Source: Branchinecta lynchi | Lineage: Eukaryota; Arthropoda; Branchiopoda; Anostraca; Branchinectidae | Assembly (NCBI GenBank): GCA_023053575.1 | Contig: JAKZAP010000010.1 | Coordinates: 16,614,628-16,678,627 of the forward strand | DNA length: 64,000 nucleotides | Direction: 5' to 3' | The notes under the pieces: model-generated | Database searches by the model: none | Seen by the model: only the letters and a program-made list of their open reading frames with translations | What the model was told of the DNA's origin: nothing | Shown here: piece after piece, positions 34,246 to 44,526 of the stretch | Numbering within the stretch: the first letter of the stretch is position 1 | Layout: the number at the start of each line of letters is the position of its first letter | Position numbers and translations under genes: made by a program

Positions 34246-34527
34246 TAGGCTTTCCCAAAATCAGGGATTAATTACAGTAACCACCAGTAATTATAGCAAA
34301 AAACTCACCGTTTATTCAATCATTACTGTAGGCTGGGACGAAGGAGTGAGAAATGAGAATTCTTGAAAGAAACTAGGCTAGGATAAGCAGCACAGAATAA
34401 GATTTCAGTTTCTTCTTCGTCTTCAACAGTTTGGCTCATAGGATCAAAATCTCATCACTGCTCTCTAGCGCTGCGATTTCCAACCAGACCCGAAAATAGC
34501 ACTAGATGGTATTAGATAAAACAAACT
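34246..34527. other. No gene recognised
   Basis: Spacer between foldback copy 2 and the CCGG-palindrome fragment. Confidence 0.4.
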
Positions 34528-35245
34528 GGAATTTAAGGCACTGTCTAGGGATCCGGAAGCCGTACTTTATATCTTACGGGCTGCGGAGCAGGTAGTTCTC
34601 ACGGAAATCAAACCACATGAGCTACGATTTCGGGAAACTTGCTTGTACTGGCCATGGGCGTCATGACGGGGGGGGGAGGACGCCCCCCCCCCCCCGAATG
34701 TTGTCGGCCAGTCGGTAGAAAATAACCAAGTCGGCGCGAAGCGCCACGATGTTTTGTCAAAACGGTTGATTTCCTTCATGAAAATGGGGGTTGAAAAAAA
34801 TGTTGCATCCGACACTCAATTTAAGTTTGTTTTGGATACATACATAAGAAGCTGTTACCGGGCTTCGCAAATATCAGTGTTAATATCTATTGTGATAATT
34901 TTTTGCTTGTGGCTAATTCGTATAATTGAAAGTCATATGTTTTCGGGGGGGGGGAGGACGCCCCCCTCCCCCCCCAATGTTGTCGGTCAGTCGGTAGAAA
35001 ATAACCAAATCGGCGCGAAGCGCCACGATTTTTCGTCAAAAAGGTTGATTTTTTTCATGAAAACAGTCTGTTTTTCTGAAAACCAGTTGATCTCTTTTCA
35101 AAACTCGTTTTTTTTCTTGAAAACAGTCGGTAAAAATTATCAGCCAGTTGGCAAATGTCTTGCCCCCCCCCCCCCCCCCCCCAAACATTTTGGCTAGTAA
35201 CGTCTCTGGTGCTGGCTTCCGTTCCGGCAGTAAATTGAAATGGCT
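34528..35245. repeat. Fragment of the CCGG palindrome family, split by a MITE
   Basis: 34,528-34,652 follows the left end of the 2.08-kb palindrome (aggcactgtctaggga, 'gtagttctcacgg', 'gagctacgatttcggg'). It continues after the MITE as 'gctggcttccgttccggcagt' and 'tggctcacgga' at 35,209-35,245. The rest of the palindrome is missing. Confidence 0.7.
34653..35208. mobile_element. hAT-type MITE 'CAGAGGC', 556 bp composite
   Basis: The flanks gtactggc and gtgctggc match at 7 of 8 bases, and the intact 2.08-kb palindrome shows the empty site. The ends are CATGGGCGTCATGAC and the complement of CAGAGACGTTACTAGCC. The interior has two similar halves (ggccagtcggtagaaaataacca at 34,710 and 34,985, each followed by GGCGCGAAGCGCC). 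Between them is a block shared with 28.3 kb, so a second element probably sits within it. Several long G or C runs. Confidence 0.7.
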
Positions 35246-35492
35246 CACGGAACTGCAAAGGGGCACAACCCTCTCCCCAAACTGCCGTATGTGCCAGGCA
35301 GAACAAGAAACACCCCAACATTCCTTTTTCAAATGCCGCATCCCCCAACGAAGAAGTTGTTAACTGAAAAGCTTGTCCGATGAGCTAAAACTCCCGAACC
35401 AATTTCAAGTCATCACCAGTGCCAAACTCTCTGCCCAACCAGAATTTGAAGTTTTCAAGATTTTGATCGAGATGCTAGAACGCAGTCTACTA
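35246..35492 (+). pseudogene. LINE C-terminal fragment, plus strand
   Basis: Encodes CRMCQAEQETPQHSFFKC, the C-x2-C-x8-H-x4-C zinc arrangement, then (after a stop) SDELKLPNQFQ and FKILIEMLERSLL. The layout matches the C terminus of the I-type LINE at 45.2-45.5 kb (CRFCRTLNETLDQ…C, then a helical tail). It abuts the tail of the minus-strand LINE at 35,493. Confidence 0.6.
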
Positions 35493-35656
35493 AGCAATCA
35501 ATCAATCAATCAATCTGTTTATTACCCGTCAAAAACAATGGAGGGTGTGTGGCCCTAGTGACGGAGTACAAAAAAAAAAGGAGAAGAAAAAAAACAACAA
35601 CAGACAATGCACGTAGGGAAACTTTACACTAAACACAGCACAAACATAACTACAGA

Positions 35657-36574
35657 TTACACGAAAAGCGAAGACCACTGGTGGTTCAGTTTACTAGCGG
35701 AAGATTTGAAAACTTCCACTCTCTTATCAATAATTTTAGCAGGCAGAACCAGATGGAATTTCTGCGCCAAAAAAGAATTGCTGGTCCAAGGGGGCAAATG
35801 CAGCAGATACTTGGCAAACTTAAAATACATCCGGTGAACATTTTTCTTATTAGAAGCAGACAAAAATTGCCAAATGGGGGACATAGCAAGAAGATGGGGC
35901 ACAGTTAGACTGTTGTAAAGTTTAGAAAGATGAAACCGACTAAGACGTGTGATATTAGAAGCAAGTGAAGCGTAAGCGATCCGTATCTTTTTAGCGAGGT
36001 TTTGAATAGCAAGCTTGATTGTTCCTTTAATGGTTTTTCCGATGGGCATACCAAGGTAAACAAGACTTTCAGAAAGCGGAATAGATGTTTCACCAAGTTC
36101 AAGTCGCTTGTTTGGATTACCCTTAAGATTGAAAGCAATTGCTACGGTTTTGTCAACATTAAAACTCAGACCGATCTGCTGATATTCATGTTTTAGTTTC
36201 GCAAACGTACTCTCACTTCCCAAAAAAGTGCGACTTAGATTCAAAATATCATCGGCGTAAGTAAATAGGGACACATCAATACCGCCATAAATACACGTGC
36301 ACTCGACAGAATTTTGAGCAGGAAGAACCGAGTTGTTGAAAAGAGCAGGGGAAGTTAATCCTCCCTGTCTTACACCTTTTAATACATTGAAGAGGTCCGA
36401 CCCCCCTTTCATTTTAGCTCTGAGATGACTGTACATATAACGAAGACATTTAATAACGGAGGGATCAACCCCTCTTTTTACAGCTTCTGCCAAAATTTGG
36501 GCAAAAATACAGGAATCGAAAGCTCTGGCTATGTCCAGTGCACAAAGTACAAGGAAATCCCCGGAGCCTTCCAC
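35657..36574 (-). CDS. Reverse transcriptase domain, C-terminal part
   Basis: A 305-codon open frame. It carries motif A ALDIARAFDS near residues 12-21, motif B GVRQGGLTSPALFN near 68-81 and motif C FTYADDI near 104-110, followed by the thumb region (LVYLGMPIG near 170-178). All catalytic aspartates are present. The protein would copy element RNA at the chromosomal target site. The upstream palm and fingers lie in another frame at 36,758-37,201, so at least one frameshift or small deletion separates them. The clade is uncertain: L2- or RTE-like would both fit. Confidence 0.85.
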   Translation of the reverse strand: MEGSGDFLVLCALDIARAFDSCIFAQILAEAVKRGVDPSVIKCLRYMYSHLRAKMKGGSDLFNVLKGVRQGGLTSPALFNNSVLPAQNSVECTCIYGGIDVSLFTYADDILNLSRTFLGSESTFAKLKHEYQQIGLSFNVDKTVAIAFNLKGNPNKRLELGETSIPLSESLVYLGMPIGKTIKGTIKLAIQNLAKKIRIAYASLASNITRLSRFHLSKLYNSLTVPHLLAMSPIWQFLSASNKKNVHRMYFKFAKYLLHLPPWTSNSFLAQKFHLVLPAKIIDKRVEVFKSSASKLNHQWSSLFV

Positions 36575-36757
36575 ATCCGCAAGAACATTAAACAGGGCGA
36601 AGAGAGCATGCTCCCGACTCAGTCTTTTCTGGAAACCGAACTGATGCGAAGGAACAGAACACTTCCGGGAAATTTCACTAAGAATAATAGACTCAAAAAT
36701 TTTAAACGAAGTGCAAGAAACGGTTATAGGACGATACGATCGACAATCATCAAGATC

Positions 36758-37201
36758 TTATTTCCCTTTTTTGGGAATAGGCGTGATCTGGCCGACGCAG
36801 GGGCCGACGCAAAACTGCTGAGGCACAATACCTGATGAAATTGACATCTGAAACAACAGTGAAAGATGCTGCGCAAGCAGATCGCTAGCGTTTTCAAAAT
36901 GTTTTGCGGAGACCAGATCAACACCAGTGGATGTTTTTTTCTTAATCTTTCTTAGGGCACCTTTTACGTCAGACGGAGTCACTGCAAAAGCAGACCGTGG
37001 AAATTTAGCCAGTGTACTATCAAGCTCTTTTTCAAATTTACTTTCTGTAGCCGGATCGGGTGACGAAGACTCACTTTTATAATAATCAATCCAACTAATT
37101 TCAGGAATACTGAGAGCAGAGGCCCGGTCTGTACGTTTAACAATTTTCCACAAAAGAGAAGGGTCACTCGCTATCTTGTCAACATTTTTTTGAATCAGCA
37201 A
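36758..37201 (-). pseudogene. Reverse transcriptase, N-terminal part, shifted frame
   Basis: A 147-codon frame with 'LWKIVKR', a KIKKKTSTGVDLVSAKHF block corresponding to the 'K...GPDgip...lk' start of LINE RT, and 'GQITPIPKKGK' corresponding to the 'w..a.i.PIpKkGk' motif. It continues in another frame towards 36,574 (the next conserved steps, R.PI..l....k..E, fall in the gap). Same element as 35,657-36,574. Confidence 0.75.
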
Positions 37202-37263
37202 AACGTCTGACCGAAAGCAACCACCAACGAACGATCAACCGAGAAGGCAGAAACAGGTCTACA

Positions 37264-37570
37264 CCAGGGGCGTAATTTCGTCAAAATCCTGGGTGGGTGG
37301 GGGGGGGGGGGCAAAGTTGGAGCCGATTTTCCCAAGTCAAGTGAAAATGAGCAGTTTTATTTTAAGAAGAAAAACGTAATAAAAACAAAGAAACAAAGAG
37401 ATTTTTTACTAATCGACCAAGGCGAAACGACGCTTCTTCAGATTCGCGAAACTATCCACTGCTCGATTGACGTCGAGCTTCTTCACTTTTTCAGGTTGGG
37501 TAGGTCTTTTTCAGGGTCAAGCTGGGGGGCACACTGCTCATGATCTACACGAACTGGAACTCAACGACAG
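37264..37570 (-). mobile_element. 3' end of a hAT transposon with transposase C terminus
   Basis: The outer end is CAGGGGCGTAATTTCG at 37,264. The minus strand at about 37,420-37,500 encodes KKLDVNRAVDSFANLKKRR, then FALVD and a stop, resembling the last helix of hAT transposases. The rest of the transposase is missing at the border with the palindrome at about 37,575. A long G run is near 37,298-37,311. It truncates the neighbouring LINE. Confidence 0.5.
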
Positions 37571-38444
37571 TCAAACCTTACGATGATTCTCACGGAATTA
37601 TGTACTCAAAAGCTAGGAAGCCGGTAGGTGATGCCGAAAACTATGGAATCGGAGCTTCTGATTCGGTATAGTGTCTACATAGAATCTTGATAGAATATAG
37701 AACTCACCGAATAGCTTGGATGATAGCTAGGATGCCGGGATTTTTAATAACACGGGAACAAATAAAATACTGGAACCCATATATTGAGAGCTAAGGTACC
37801 GGTAGCAACAACTATTTGGACGAAAATGACCATTTCACGGACACAAACGACCATGGGCTAGGGTTCCGGTAGTCCAATGGTTGCATGGTTGAAAGTAACG
37901 GGCAAGTCCCATGTCAGTACATTCTAGGAAACCGGTAGTAAATATCCTAAACTCACGGAACCCAATTACCGTGAGCTAGGGTTCCGGTAGTGCCAAAAAT
38001 TTAAATTACACGGACACGTGTCAATGTAGTCTTTGAATCCGGTAGCATATGTTATCAGCTCACGGAACCCAAATTCTATGGGCTAGGGTTCTCTTATTTC
38101 ATATTGAAACGTCTCCGTGAGTTCTTTTTTTTTTTTGCACTACCGGAACCCTAGCGCGTGGGAGTTGGGTTCCGTGACTTAAAAATATTCACTCCCGGAC
38201 TCCTAGTCTGCAATGACATGGGCTAAGCCCATAGCCATCTGTGTCCGTGAGCTGGTCATTTTCAACCAAACAGTTGTTGCTACCGGTACCTTAGCTCTCA
38301 ATATATGGGTTCCGGTAGTTGATTTTTTCCCATATTATTTTCTCTAAGTCAGTGAAAATCCCCGCATCCTATCTCTCATCAGAAATATTCCGTGAGTTCT
38401 GTATCCCATGTAGACACTGCCGGAACACATGCTCCAATTATATA

Positions 38445-38709
38445 AGGGCGATCTCTTGGATTCGCTTTCCGAAAAGCAAAGCGAGAATCCGCCGAGCACA
38501 AGAACAAGCAAAACGTCGCTGAGCCTCAGTTGCTTCTCGCTGACTTGCCAAAATCAATTGCCACTCACGAAGTGGATTCGCTTTCCAAGTGCTGGCGAGA
38601 ACTAGCAGAGCGCGAGAACAGCTTTGGAAAGCAAAGCGACGTTTAGCCGAAGTCGCAAGAACAGCTGGTGCTTAAGCTCGCAGAGCTTTCCAGAACGCCA
38701 GAATTGCCC
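38445..38709. mobile_element. Small element, about 265 bp, inserted in the palindrome
   Basis: Relative to 3,119-3,135 of copy 1, an insertion begins agggcgatctc and ends 'gaattgccct', with ata on both sides. The ends agggcgat/agggcaat are weak inverted repeats. The interior repeats 'gattcgctttcc' and 'aagcaaagcga' several times on both strands. Superfamily unknown; a 3-base duplication would fit PIF. Confidence 0.55.
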
Positions 38710-38758
38710 TATAGTTTCCAGTACCACCTACCGGCTCCCTAACTTCTGGTATTGAGAC

Positions 38759-39931
38759 CAGGGGCGTCGCTAGCCAAAACTCGAGGGGGTTTTGCAGGGC
38801 GCCTGCCGGCACCCTGCCGCCCATTTTAGCTTTTCGTCGCACATGTAGTAATAAAACGTGCGACACCTTGCAAGCGTTGAAGTCTGAAGAAGCCTAGTCG
38901 TATCTAGGACCTCAGCGGTGGTTTGAAGGGCTTGGGCGTGGGAGGTGACTACCTCAAAATATATGACAGATTTTGAGCAAGGCTCAAGAGTCATATCAGT
39001 CGTTTGTAATAACAGGAATTTGCTAACGCAATAGCCCGCCCCAAAGCAGTTCCTAATGACTGTATATCAAACAGAATGAAAATGAGCGCCACAGGCAAAA
39101 TTTTTTAAGTAGGCTATGACTTTTTTAGGGCAAAATGTTGCTTCCGGCAATAAAAACTAGATTTTAAGGTGATCCAAGCCCCGAAATTCCAAGCCTAAAA
39201 CATGAATGAAATGACGCGAGCCTCCAGTAAATATAGCCTACTACAAAAGGCACCACCGGCAAAATCATTTTGTGAAATCCTCTATGATCAGAATAGGTCT
39301 TTTCGGATCCAAAATCAAATTAAGGGCGAATGGCGAATCCAAAAAATGTGAGAATTTTAGCTGGAAGTTGACAATGTGCTTCATTTTGACCCTTTTCGAC
39401 GGATTATCCAGAAGAAAAAAAACGTGAAAGAGAGCTTCCAGTTTCCAGTTAAAAAAAAAAAAAAAAAAAAATCAAATGATGACATGTTGCAACAATCAGG
39501 CCCCTCATTACACCGTCACTCATTTTTCCCGAAGCCGATTTATTTTTGTAACTAACTAACTAGAAACTAACAAATTCTTAAAATTGTACGCCACAAGCAA
39601 AATAGGCCTGATTTTTACATGAATTAAGAGATACTGGTGCATAAGAGATCGTGTTAAAATTCTCATTCTGGCAAGCTCAAAACGTGCGGCTGAGAATCCT
39701 ATTCCTGAAGTCTCAAACGCTCAAGAACCCAGCAAGGCCTTTCCTGGGTGAGCGCCCGTTTAGCTGCACTTTTATGTTCGGGGGCTCTGCGAGCGCCCAG
39801 ATTAGCTTAAATAATTTGGTCGAGCGCCCGCCCAGATGAGCTTAAATTATTTGGTCGGGCGCTCTGCGAGCGCCCAGATTATATTTTTCTTTCTTCGAGG
39901 GGGCACACACACCCCCATAGTGACGCCCCTG
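38759..39931. mobile_element. hAT element, non-autonomous, 1,173 bp, perfect 8-bp duplication
   Basis: The ends CAGGGGCGTCGCTA and the complement of CAGGGGCGTCACTA. The flanks attgagac lie at 38,751-38,758 and 39,932-39,939, a perfect match. The interior shows an A19-like run near 39,451, several 'gagcgcccagatta' repeats near 39,780-39,880 and a block related to 28.2 kb. No transposase frame. CAG-start ends and 8-bp duplications define hAT. Confidence 0.9.
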
Positions 39932-40164
39932 ATTGAGACTATGGGACTAGAAGCTGGTGCGATGAAGTTTCCGTGAGCTATTTCGATTTCCTACCGGAAC
40001 AGAAGCCACAACACACAAGTTTGTGAAGTTTCCGTTAGTCAACTAGTGTCGACAAATTTGACTGACTTTTCTGATCCGGAATTGCCTTGTTTTATTCGGG
40101 GCATCGGGCCCGAGTAGAACCATCTAACGAGCAGCCATCTGTATTGCTTGAAATTGTGTTAATT

Positions 40165-40742
40165 TTATAGTGAGATTGCACCCTACCCAATGAAAACGGA
40201 TATTGCTACCTCATCATCACAGGATCATAACAACAAAATTTAACATTGGGAGGTATAGGACTTGAACTTTGAAATTGAATTGTCGGCGTTTTATCATCAT
40301 TCTGAGCCAGAAACTTACTGGAAATGTTGATTGGGCAATTCCTTAACCGCGTAATTCTATTTTTGCAAAAGAGAATCCGTGGAAGTAAGAGCTTGAAGGC
40401 TTCAAAGTTTGAACACAAAAACGGAGTCTCGAATACTATTGGTCGGCGATGACGCGGATTTGGACAAATGTGTCATTATCGACCAATAGGACAGACTCCA
40501 CCTTTGCTTACAAACCTTGACGCCTTCAAACTCTTACTTCCATGGAAACTCTTTTGCAAAAATAGAATTAAACAGTTAAGGAGTAGCCCAATGTACATTT
40601 CATGCAAGTCCCTTGCTTAGAATGATGATAAAACGCCGATAATTTAACTTCAAAGTTGAAAGTCCTAAACTTGTTAATGTTAAATTTTTTCGTCAGGATC
40701 CCGTCCATTTTCGTCGGGTATGGTGCAATCTCGCTATGGTGG
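40165..40742. mobile_element. Palindromic element of about 570 bp, copy 1
   Basis: Ends gtgagattgcaccctaccc and the complement of gcgagattgcaccataccc. Arms of about 260 bp (agtcctaaacttg..aatgttaaattttt, 'aacgccgataattt', 'gaaactcttttgcaaaaatagaatt') fold around a centre near 40,460. TA flanks both ends, which would fit a Tc1/mariner-group MITE. Second copy at 44,020-44,526. Confidence 0.7.
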
Positions 40743-41208
40743 TATCGGTAGATAGTACCTGTATAAGTAGACGCGAAATGTTCAAAAACCTTGACACATA
40801 CTTGTTTCAGTCAATTCAGCTGTCAGCCTCCCAGTCTAGTACACTAGCCCATTTTCAGGCACGGTGCTCAAATGTCTAGCACCATGCCTTGGGTGCTAGA
40901 CCTGTGCTAGACATTCAAGCACTGTACCTTGGATTTCATGCATGGTGCATGGATTTCAGTATACAGTGCAAGCATGAAAAAGACAGTTTCTGTCATCATG
41001 ACTGAGCACCCGCTCGGACAGGGATGAAACTACTACCATGAATTAGAAAAATTAAAGACAATCCTTATAAAATTTTTCATAACAAAAACAACATTGCTCG
41101 GCTGATGACAGACGTAAAAACCTCATTTACTTTTCTACATAGTCAAGGGTTTTGCATGCAAAGTGTCCTGTGCCTCAGCTTTTCCTACCTAGCAGCCAAC
41201 CAGAAATA

Positions 41209-42152
41209 ATAGTTGCGTTTTTGCTTGCCTTGAACTTTGACCTTAGCATGGCCGTTTTCCTTATAAGGCGTTTTTTCAGTCTTTAGCCCTTAGGCTTTGG
41301 CCTTGGGGTTTGTAACACAGAATTGCCTTATAGAGCGTGTTCCACCCTTGTAACAATAGTTACTATTAGTTACTATTTCCGTTCCATCCTCACGAAAAGT
41401 TACTACGCTGACCGTTCCAACCTTGTCGGAATAGTAACTAATAGTTACTATTTGCTTACCATGCTCGGGAGCGTGGTAAGCGTAGTAACTACGCATCTCT
41501 GGAACGTGATTGGTCGGATTCGCCCCTGGCGTGAGATCCTGCTGGAAAATAGAAAAATCGTTCCAGCCTTGACAGCAAAAAGCCAGAATTCGCGACGTGA
41601 TGCGTAGTAACTACGGTAAGTAGGATGGAACACGCTCATAAGCAGCTCCCAAGTAGCTTTGGCAAAAAATTTGAAAGTTTGAAAACATGGCCGTCAAAAC
41701 AAATTAAAATTGCATTCAACCCTTTTTTCCAAGGGGTCTGACATTTGAAATGGTCCAACTTTAGTGGGCTCTCCTGTAAACATAGAAAACAAAATCAAAA
41801 GTGCATACATCTCACAGTAAAGAGTTTATTTGTGTACTTCGGTACTTCCAAAAACTTCTCTTCTTCCATTCCTTCTGCCATTTCCAGTTCCAATTTCAAA
41901 TGCAAAAAAATACAGGTTTCCAATGGAGCTCTTCGATTTTCTATCTGACTAGTACCTACAGGCCAAGGCCAGAGGAAAAAGGCGAAGAGGAGCCCGTTGA
42001 CCGTTGGCCGCTGGCTTTGGACTTTTTCCTTTGACCATTGTAGCAAAACACCTTATTAGCAAAACGGCTAAAGCCGAAAGAAGTGTGAAAACGCCTTATA
42101 AGCAAAATGGCCTTCCGCAGGCATGGTCAAAGGCAAGCAAAAACGCAGCTAT
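41209..42152. mobile_element. Element of about 944 bp nested in foldback copy 3
   Basis: Inverted ends atagttgcgtttttgcttgc and the complement of atagctgcgtttttgcttgc. The empty site in copy 2 reads 'cagaatattggctc'. The sub-terminal phrase 'cttataaggcgtttt' occurs near both ends. The exact duplication is unclear (A/T-only bases). No transposase frame, superfamily unassigned. Confidence 0.65.
41333..41637 (-). mobile_element. PIF/Harbinger-type MITE, 305 bp, copy 2
   Basis: Reverse complement of the 13,204-13,508 copy, with the same length and high similarity. Flanked by ATA on both sides (41,330-41,332 and 41,638-41,640). It sits within the 944-bp element and so is the youngest of three layers here. 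Confidence 0.85.
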
Positions 42153-42486
42153 CGGCTCTTGGGGCACTCTACATGGAAAATAGATAGGTCCTGTTCAGTG
42201 CTGTTAGGTTTTGCATCTCCATCATCGGTCGAGCCCTTTTGTTTTTGTTGTGAAAAATTTGGTAAGGATTGTCTCTGATTTCTCTAATTCATGGTAGCAA
42301 TTTCCGCCCTGTCCGAGCTGGTGCTCATTTTTGATGACAGAAACTGTGTTTTTCATGCCTGCACTGTATACTGAAATCCATGCACCATGCATGAAACCCA
42401 AGGTACATTGCTTGAACTTCCAGCACCCAGGCATGGTGCTAGACTTTCGAGCACCATGCCTGAAAAGGGGCTAGTGTACTAGACTG

Positions 42487-44019
42487 CAGCCTCCTGGCTG
42501 ACATGCTTTCTTATTCTGATTCTTGTGTTTTAAACAAGTTTTCAAGTGAAAAAATGGTCATAGAGTTTTAAAAACGCTGCATATAATTTGTGTAAAAGAA
42601 AACTAACTAGAAGATTAGAGGCAGGCAAGTCATTTCTCGTTTCATTCAGGTTTTGTTTGATGCTTTGATGTATTGTACGCTACGGAAGAGATATACTTTT
42701 TGAACACTTTGTTAACTTTTCCACTACCTTGGCATTGTTACTTGCACATGTAAAAGTAAAATGGAAAAGAAAAATAACAAACTTGATATCAGGGTTATCC
42801 TGGCACATTTTGAAGTAGAAATTCAATTAACTTTCTGTGATTTTGAATTTACTAAAAAGGTTCGGACCCCATCTTCTCCATTGAAGGTGGTATTGAAATA
42901 AATTGTGCATTGTGTGTAGCGTGTCTGGGGAAGGTGGAGTTAAGGTAGCATGGTTGAAAGTAGCGGGCAAGCGTGATAATACTACATAGTAGTGGCAACT
43001 GGTTTATGGTGCTATGCACCTAGTCTTCCTCAGTCTACCACAAATCCCTCATTTTGGGATTGCGTATGCCTAAGGATGGATATGCCCAAGGTTTGGCATA
43101 GCCTACAGGACTATGGCCTGAAGGCACCACCTAAACTGGATTTTCCAGTTCATGGCTCTGTCTTTGGCTCACCCATTCCGCACCATTCTCCCAGAATGTC
43201 AGCTTTACCATCAATAGGGCGGCTGAGCATCTTTTAGAGTTTAAGAGAAAATTAAAAGAATATTTAATAAAAGATGGCTGAGAAATGTATTTATTTGTTA
43301 GGGGTAGGGAGGTAGAGTGGCGTGGTTGGTACAGGATGGTAGGGAGGAACGGTTGGTTGGGGCAGGTTGGGGATGGAAGGGAGGAATTGGTGGATGGGTG
43401 TTTGTGGTGGTAGGGAGGTAGTAGGGTTGTTGGTAGGTATATGTTTATTTTGGAGGTGATAATGTGAAGGAGTTTGGTCTGTTTTTTTGTGGTCTGTTCT
43501 TTTTCTTTTTTTTTCTTTTTTTATTAGTTATTTATGTTGTTTGTTGGTGTGTTTAGAAAATGGTTAACCTTGACTACTGCACGCAATCAAAAACGTAGGT
43601 TTTTCCATTAGTGCAGTAGATGTGAATAGAAAAGAGTTAAATTGTGTTTATTAATAAAATAAGTACCAAGTATAAAATAAGTATCAGATAGAAAGGCCTG
43701 AATCTGAGGATCACATACAACTACCTAATTTTAAGTTTGAGCTCCAATCCAAAGCCTCATGAAATTTAACTAAATTTGAATGCAGCCCTTGGTACACAAA
43801 GGCGCCACCCGTTTTCATCCGGTGTTGGGGTACGCCATGCATCTGAGCCACGTTCGATTCACTTTTCAAGTTAACTGAGATCGTAAGTCAGACATTTTAT
43901 TTGCGATTCTCGGTTAACTGGGAGCATTCAAATTATCAAAGTTGACCTGAAGGTTGACGAAAGTCACAGAGAGATTGCAGCCTGAACAACGGAAAGGGGT
44001 AGGAGTAGAGAAAGAGTAA
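42487..44019. other. No gene; repeat fragments and GT-rich tract
   Basis: 43,020-43,110 carries 'caaatccctcattttggg' and 'aaggtttggcatagcc', pieces of the 29.5-kb repeat family. A short plus-strand run near 43,197-43,277 (FKRKLKEYLIKDG, then stop) resembles the tail of a LINE RT, but is too short to assign. 43,290-43,510 is strongly GT/GGTAGG-biased. The rest is unassigned. Confidence 0.4.
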
Positions 44020-44526
44020 TTTAACATTGTGAAGTGTAGGACTTTGGGCTTTGAGACCAATTTGTCCATGCTGTATTACTATTATAAGCCTGTAAATAGC
44101 TGGAAACAATTCCTAGTTTTTTCTTAATTATATAATCACATCTTGGTAGAAAAGTTTGATCAGAAATGAGAGTTTGAAGGCTTGAAACTTTCACTACAAA
44201 AACGAATACTGCTTCCTTTTGGTTGGTTTTTGAATGATGCATCATAACTGACCAATATAATTCGAGACTCCATTTTTGTGTTCAAACTTTGAAGCCTTAA
44301 AGCTCTTACTTCCATGGAAACTCTTCTGCAAAAATAAAATTATACGATTAAGGAATAGCCCAATTAAGATTTCCAGCAAGTGCCTGGCTCAGAATGATGA
44401 TCAAACGCCGATAATTTAATTTTAAAGCTGAAAGTCCTATACCTCCCAATGTTAAACTTTTTTGTTATGATCCTGTGATGATGGTATAGGAATATCTATT
44501 TTGTCAGGTAGGGTGCAATCTCTCTA
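44020..44526. mobile_element. Palindromic element, copy 2, left end incomplete
   Basis: Matches 40,165-40,742 in the same order (tttaacattgtgaagtgtaggac, 'gagagtttgaaggcttgaaa', 'ttacttccatggaaactcttctgcaa', 'ggtagggtgcaatctctctat'), with the left terminal part replaced by other sequence. Confidence 0.65.

Larger units (their letters stand above)
35493..37263 (-). mobile_element. Non-LTR retrotransposon, 5'-truncated, (ATTG)n tail
   Basis: On the minus strand the element ends 'gggtaataaacag' plus ATTG repeats (35,493-35,516). Upstream lies the RT domain in two frames (35,657-36,574 and 36,758-37,201). It is cut at 37,263 by the hAT fragment, so the endonuclease and ORF1 are missing. Confidence 0.85.
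37575..40060. repeat. CCGG palindrome family, copy 2, broken by two insertions
   Basis: The left arm (37,575-38,095) and right arm (38,100-38,444, 38,710-38,750 and 39,940-40,060) carry the units seen at 2.08-3.39 kb in the same inverted order. Landmarks are 'ggaatcggagcttctg', 'gagagctaaggtaccggtag', 'ttcactcccggactcctagtctgcaatgacatggg' and 'ccgtgagctggtcattttc'. Without the insertions the length would be about 1.05 kb. The insertions at 38,445-38,709 and 38,759-39,931 both have their empty sites in copy 1. Confidence 0.8.
40832..42486. mobile_element. Long-armed hAT-type foldback, copy 3, with nested insertions
   Basis: Same terminal sequences as copies 1 and 2. Perfect 8-bp flanks cagcctcc at 40,824-40,831 and 42,487-42,494. 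Compared with copy 2 (700 bp) it carries a 944-bp insertion at 41,209-42,152, which itself contains a 305-bp PIF MITE. More diverged from copy 2 than copy 1 is. Confidence 0.9.
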
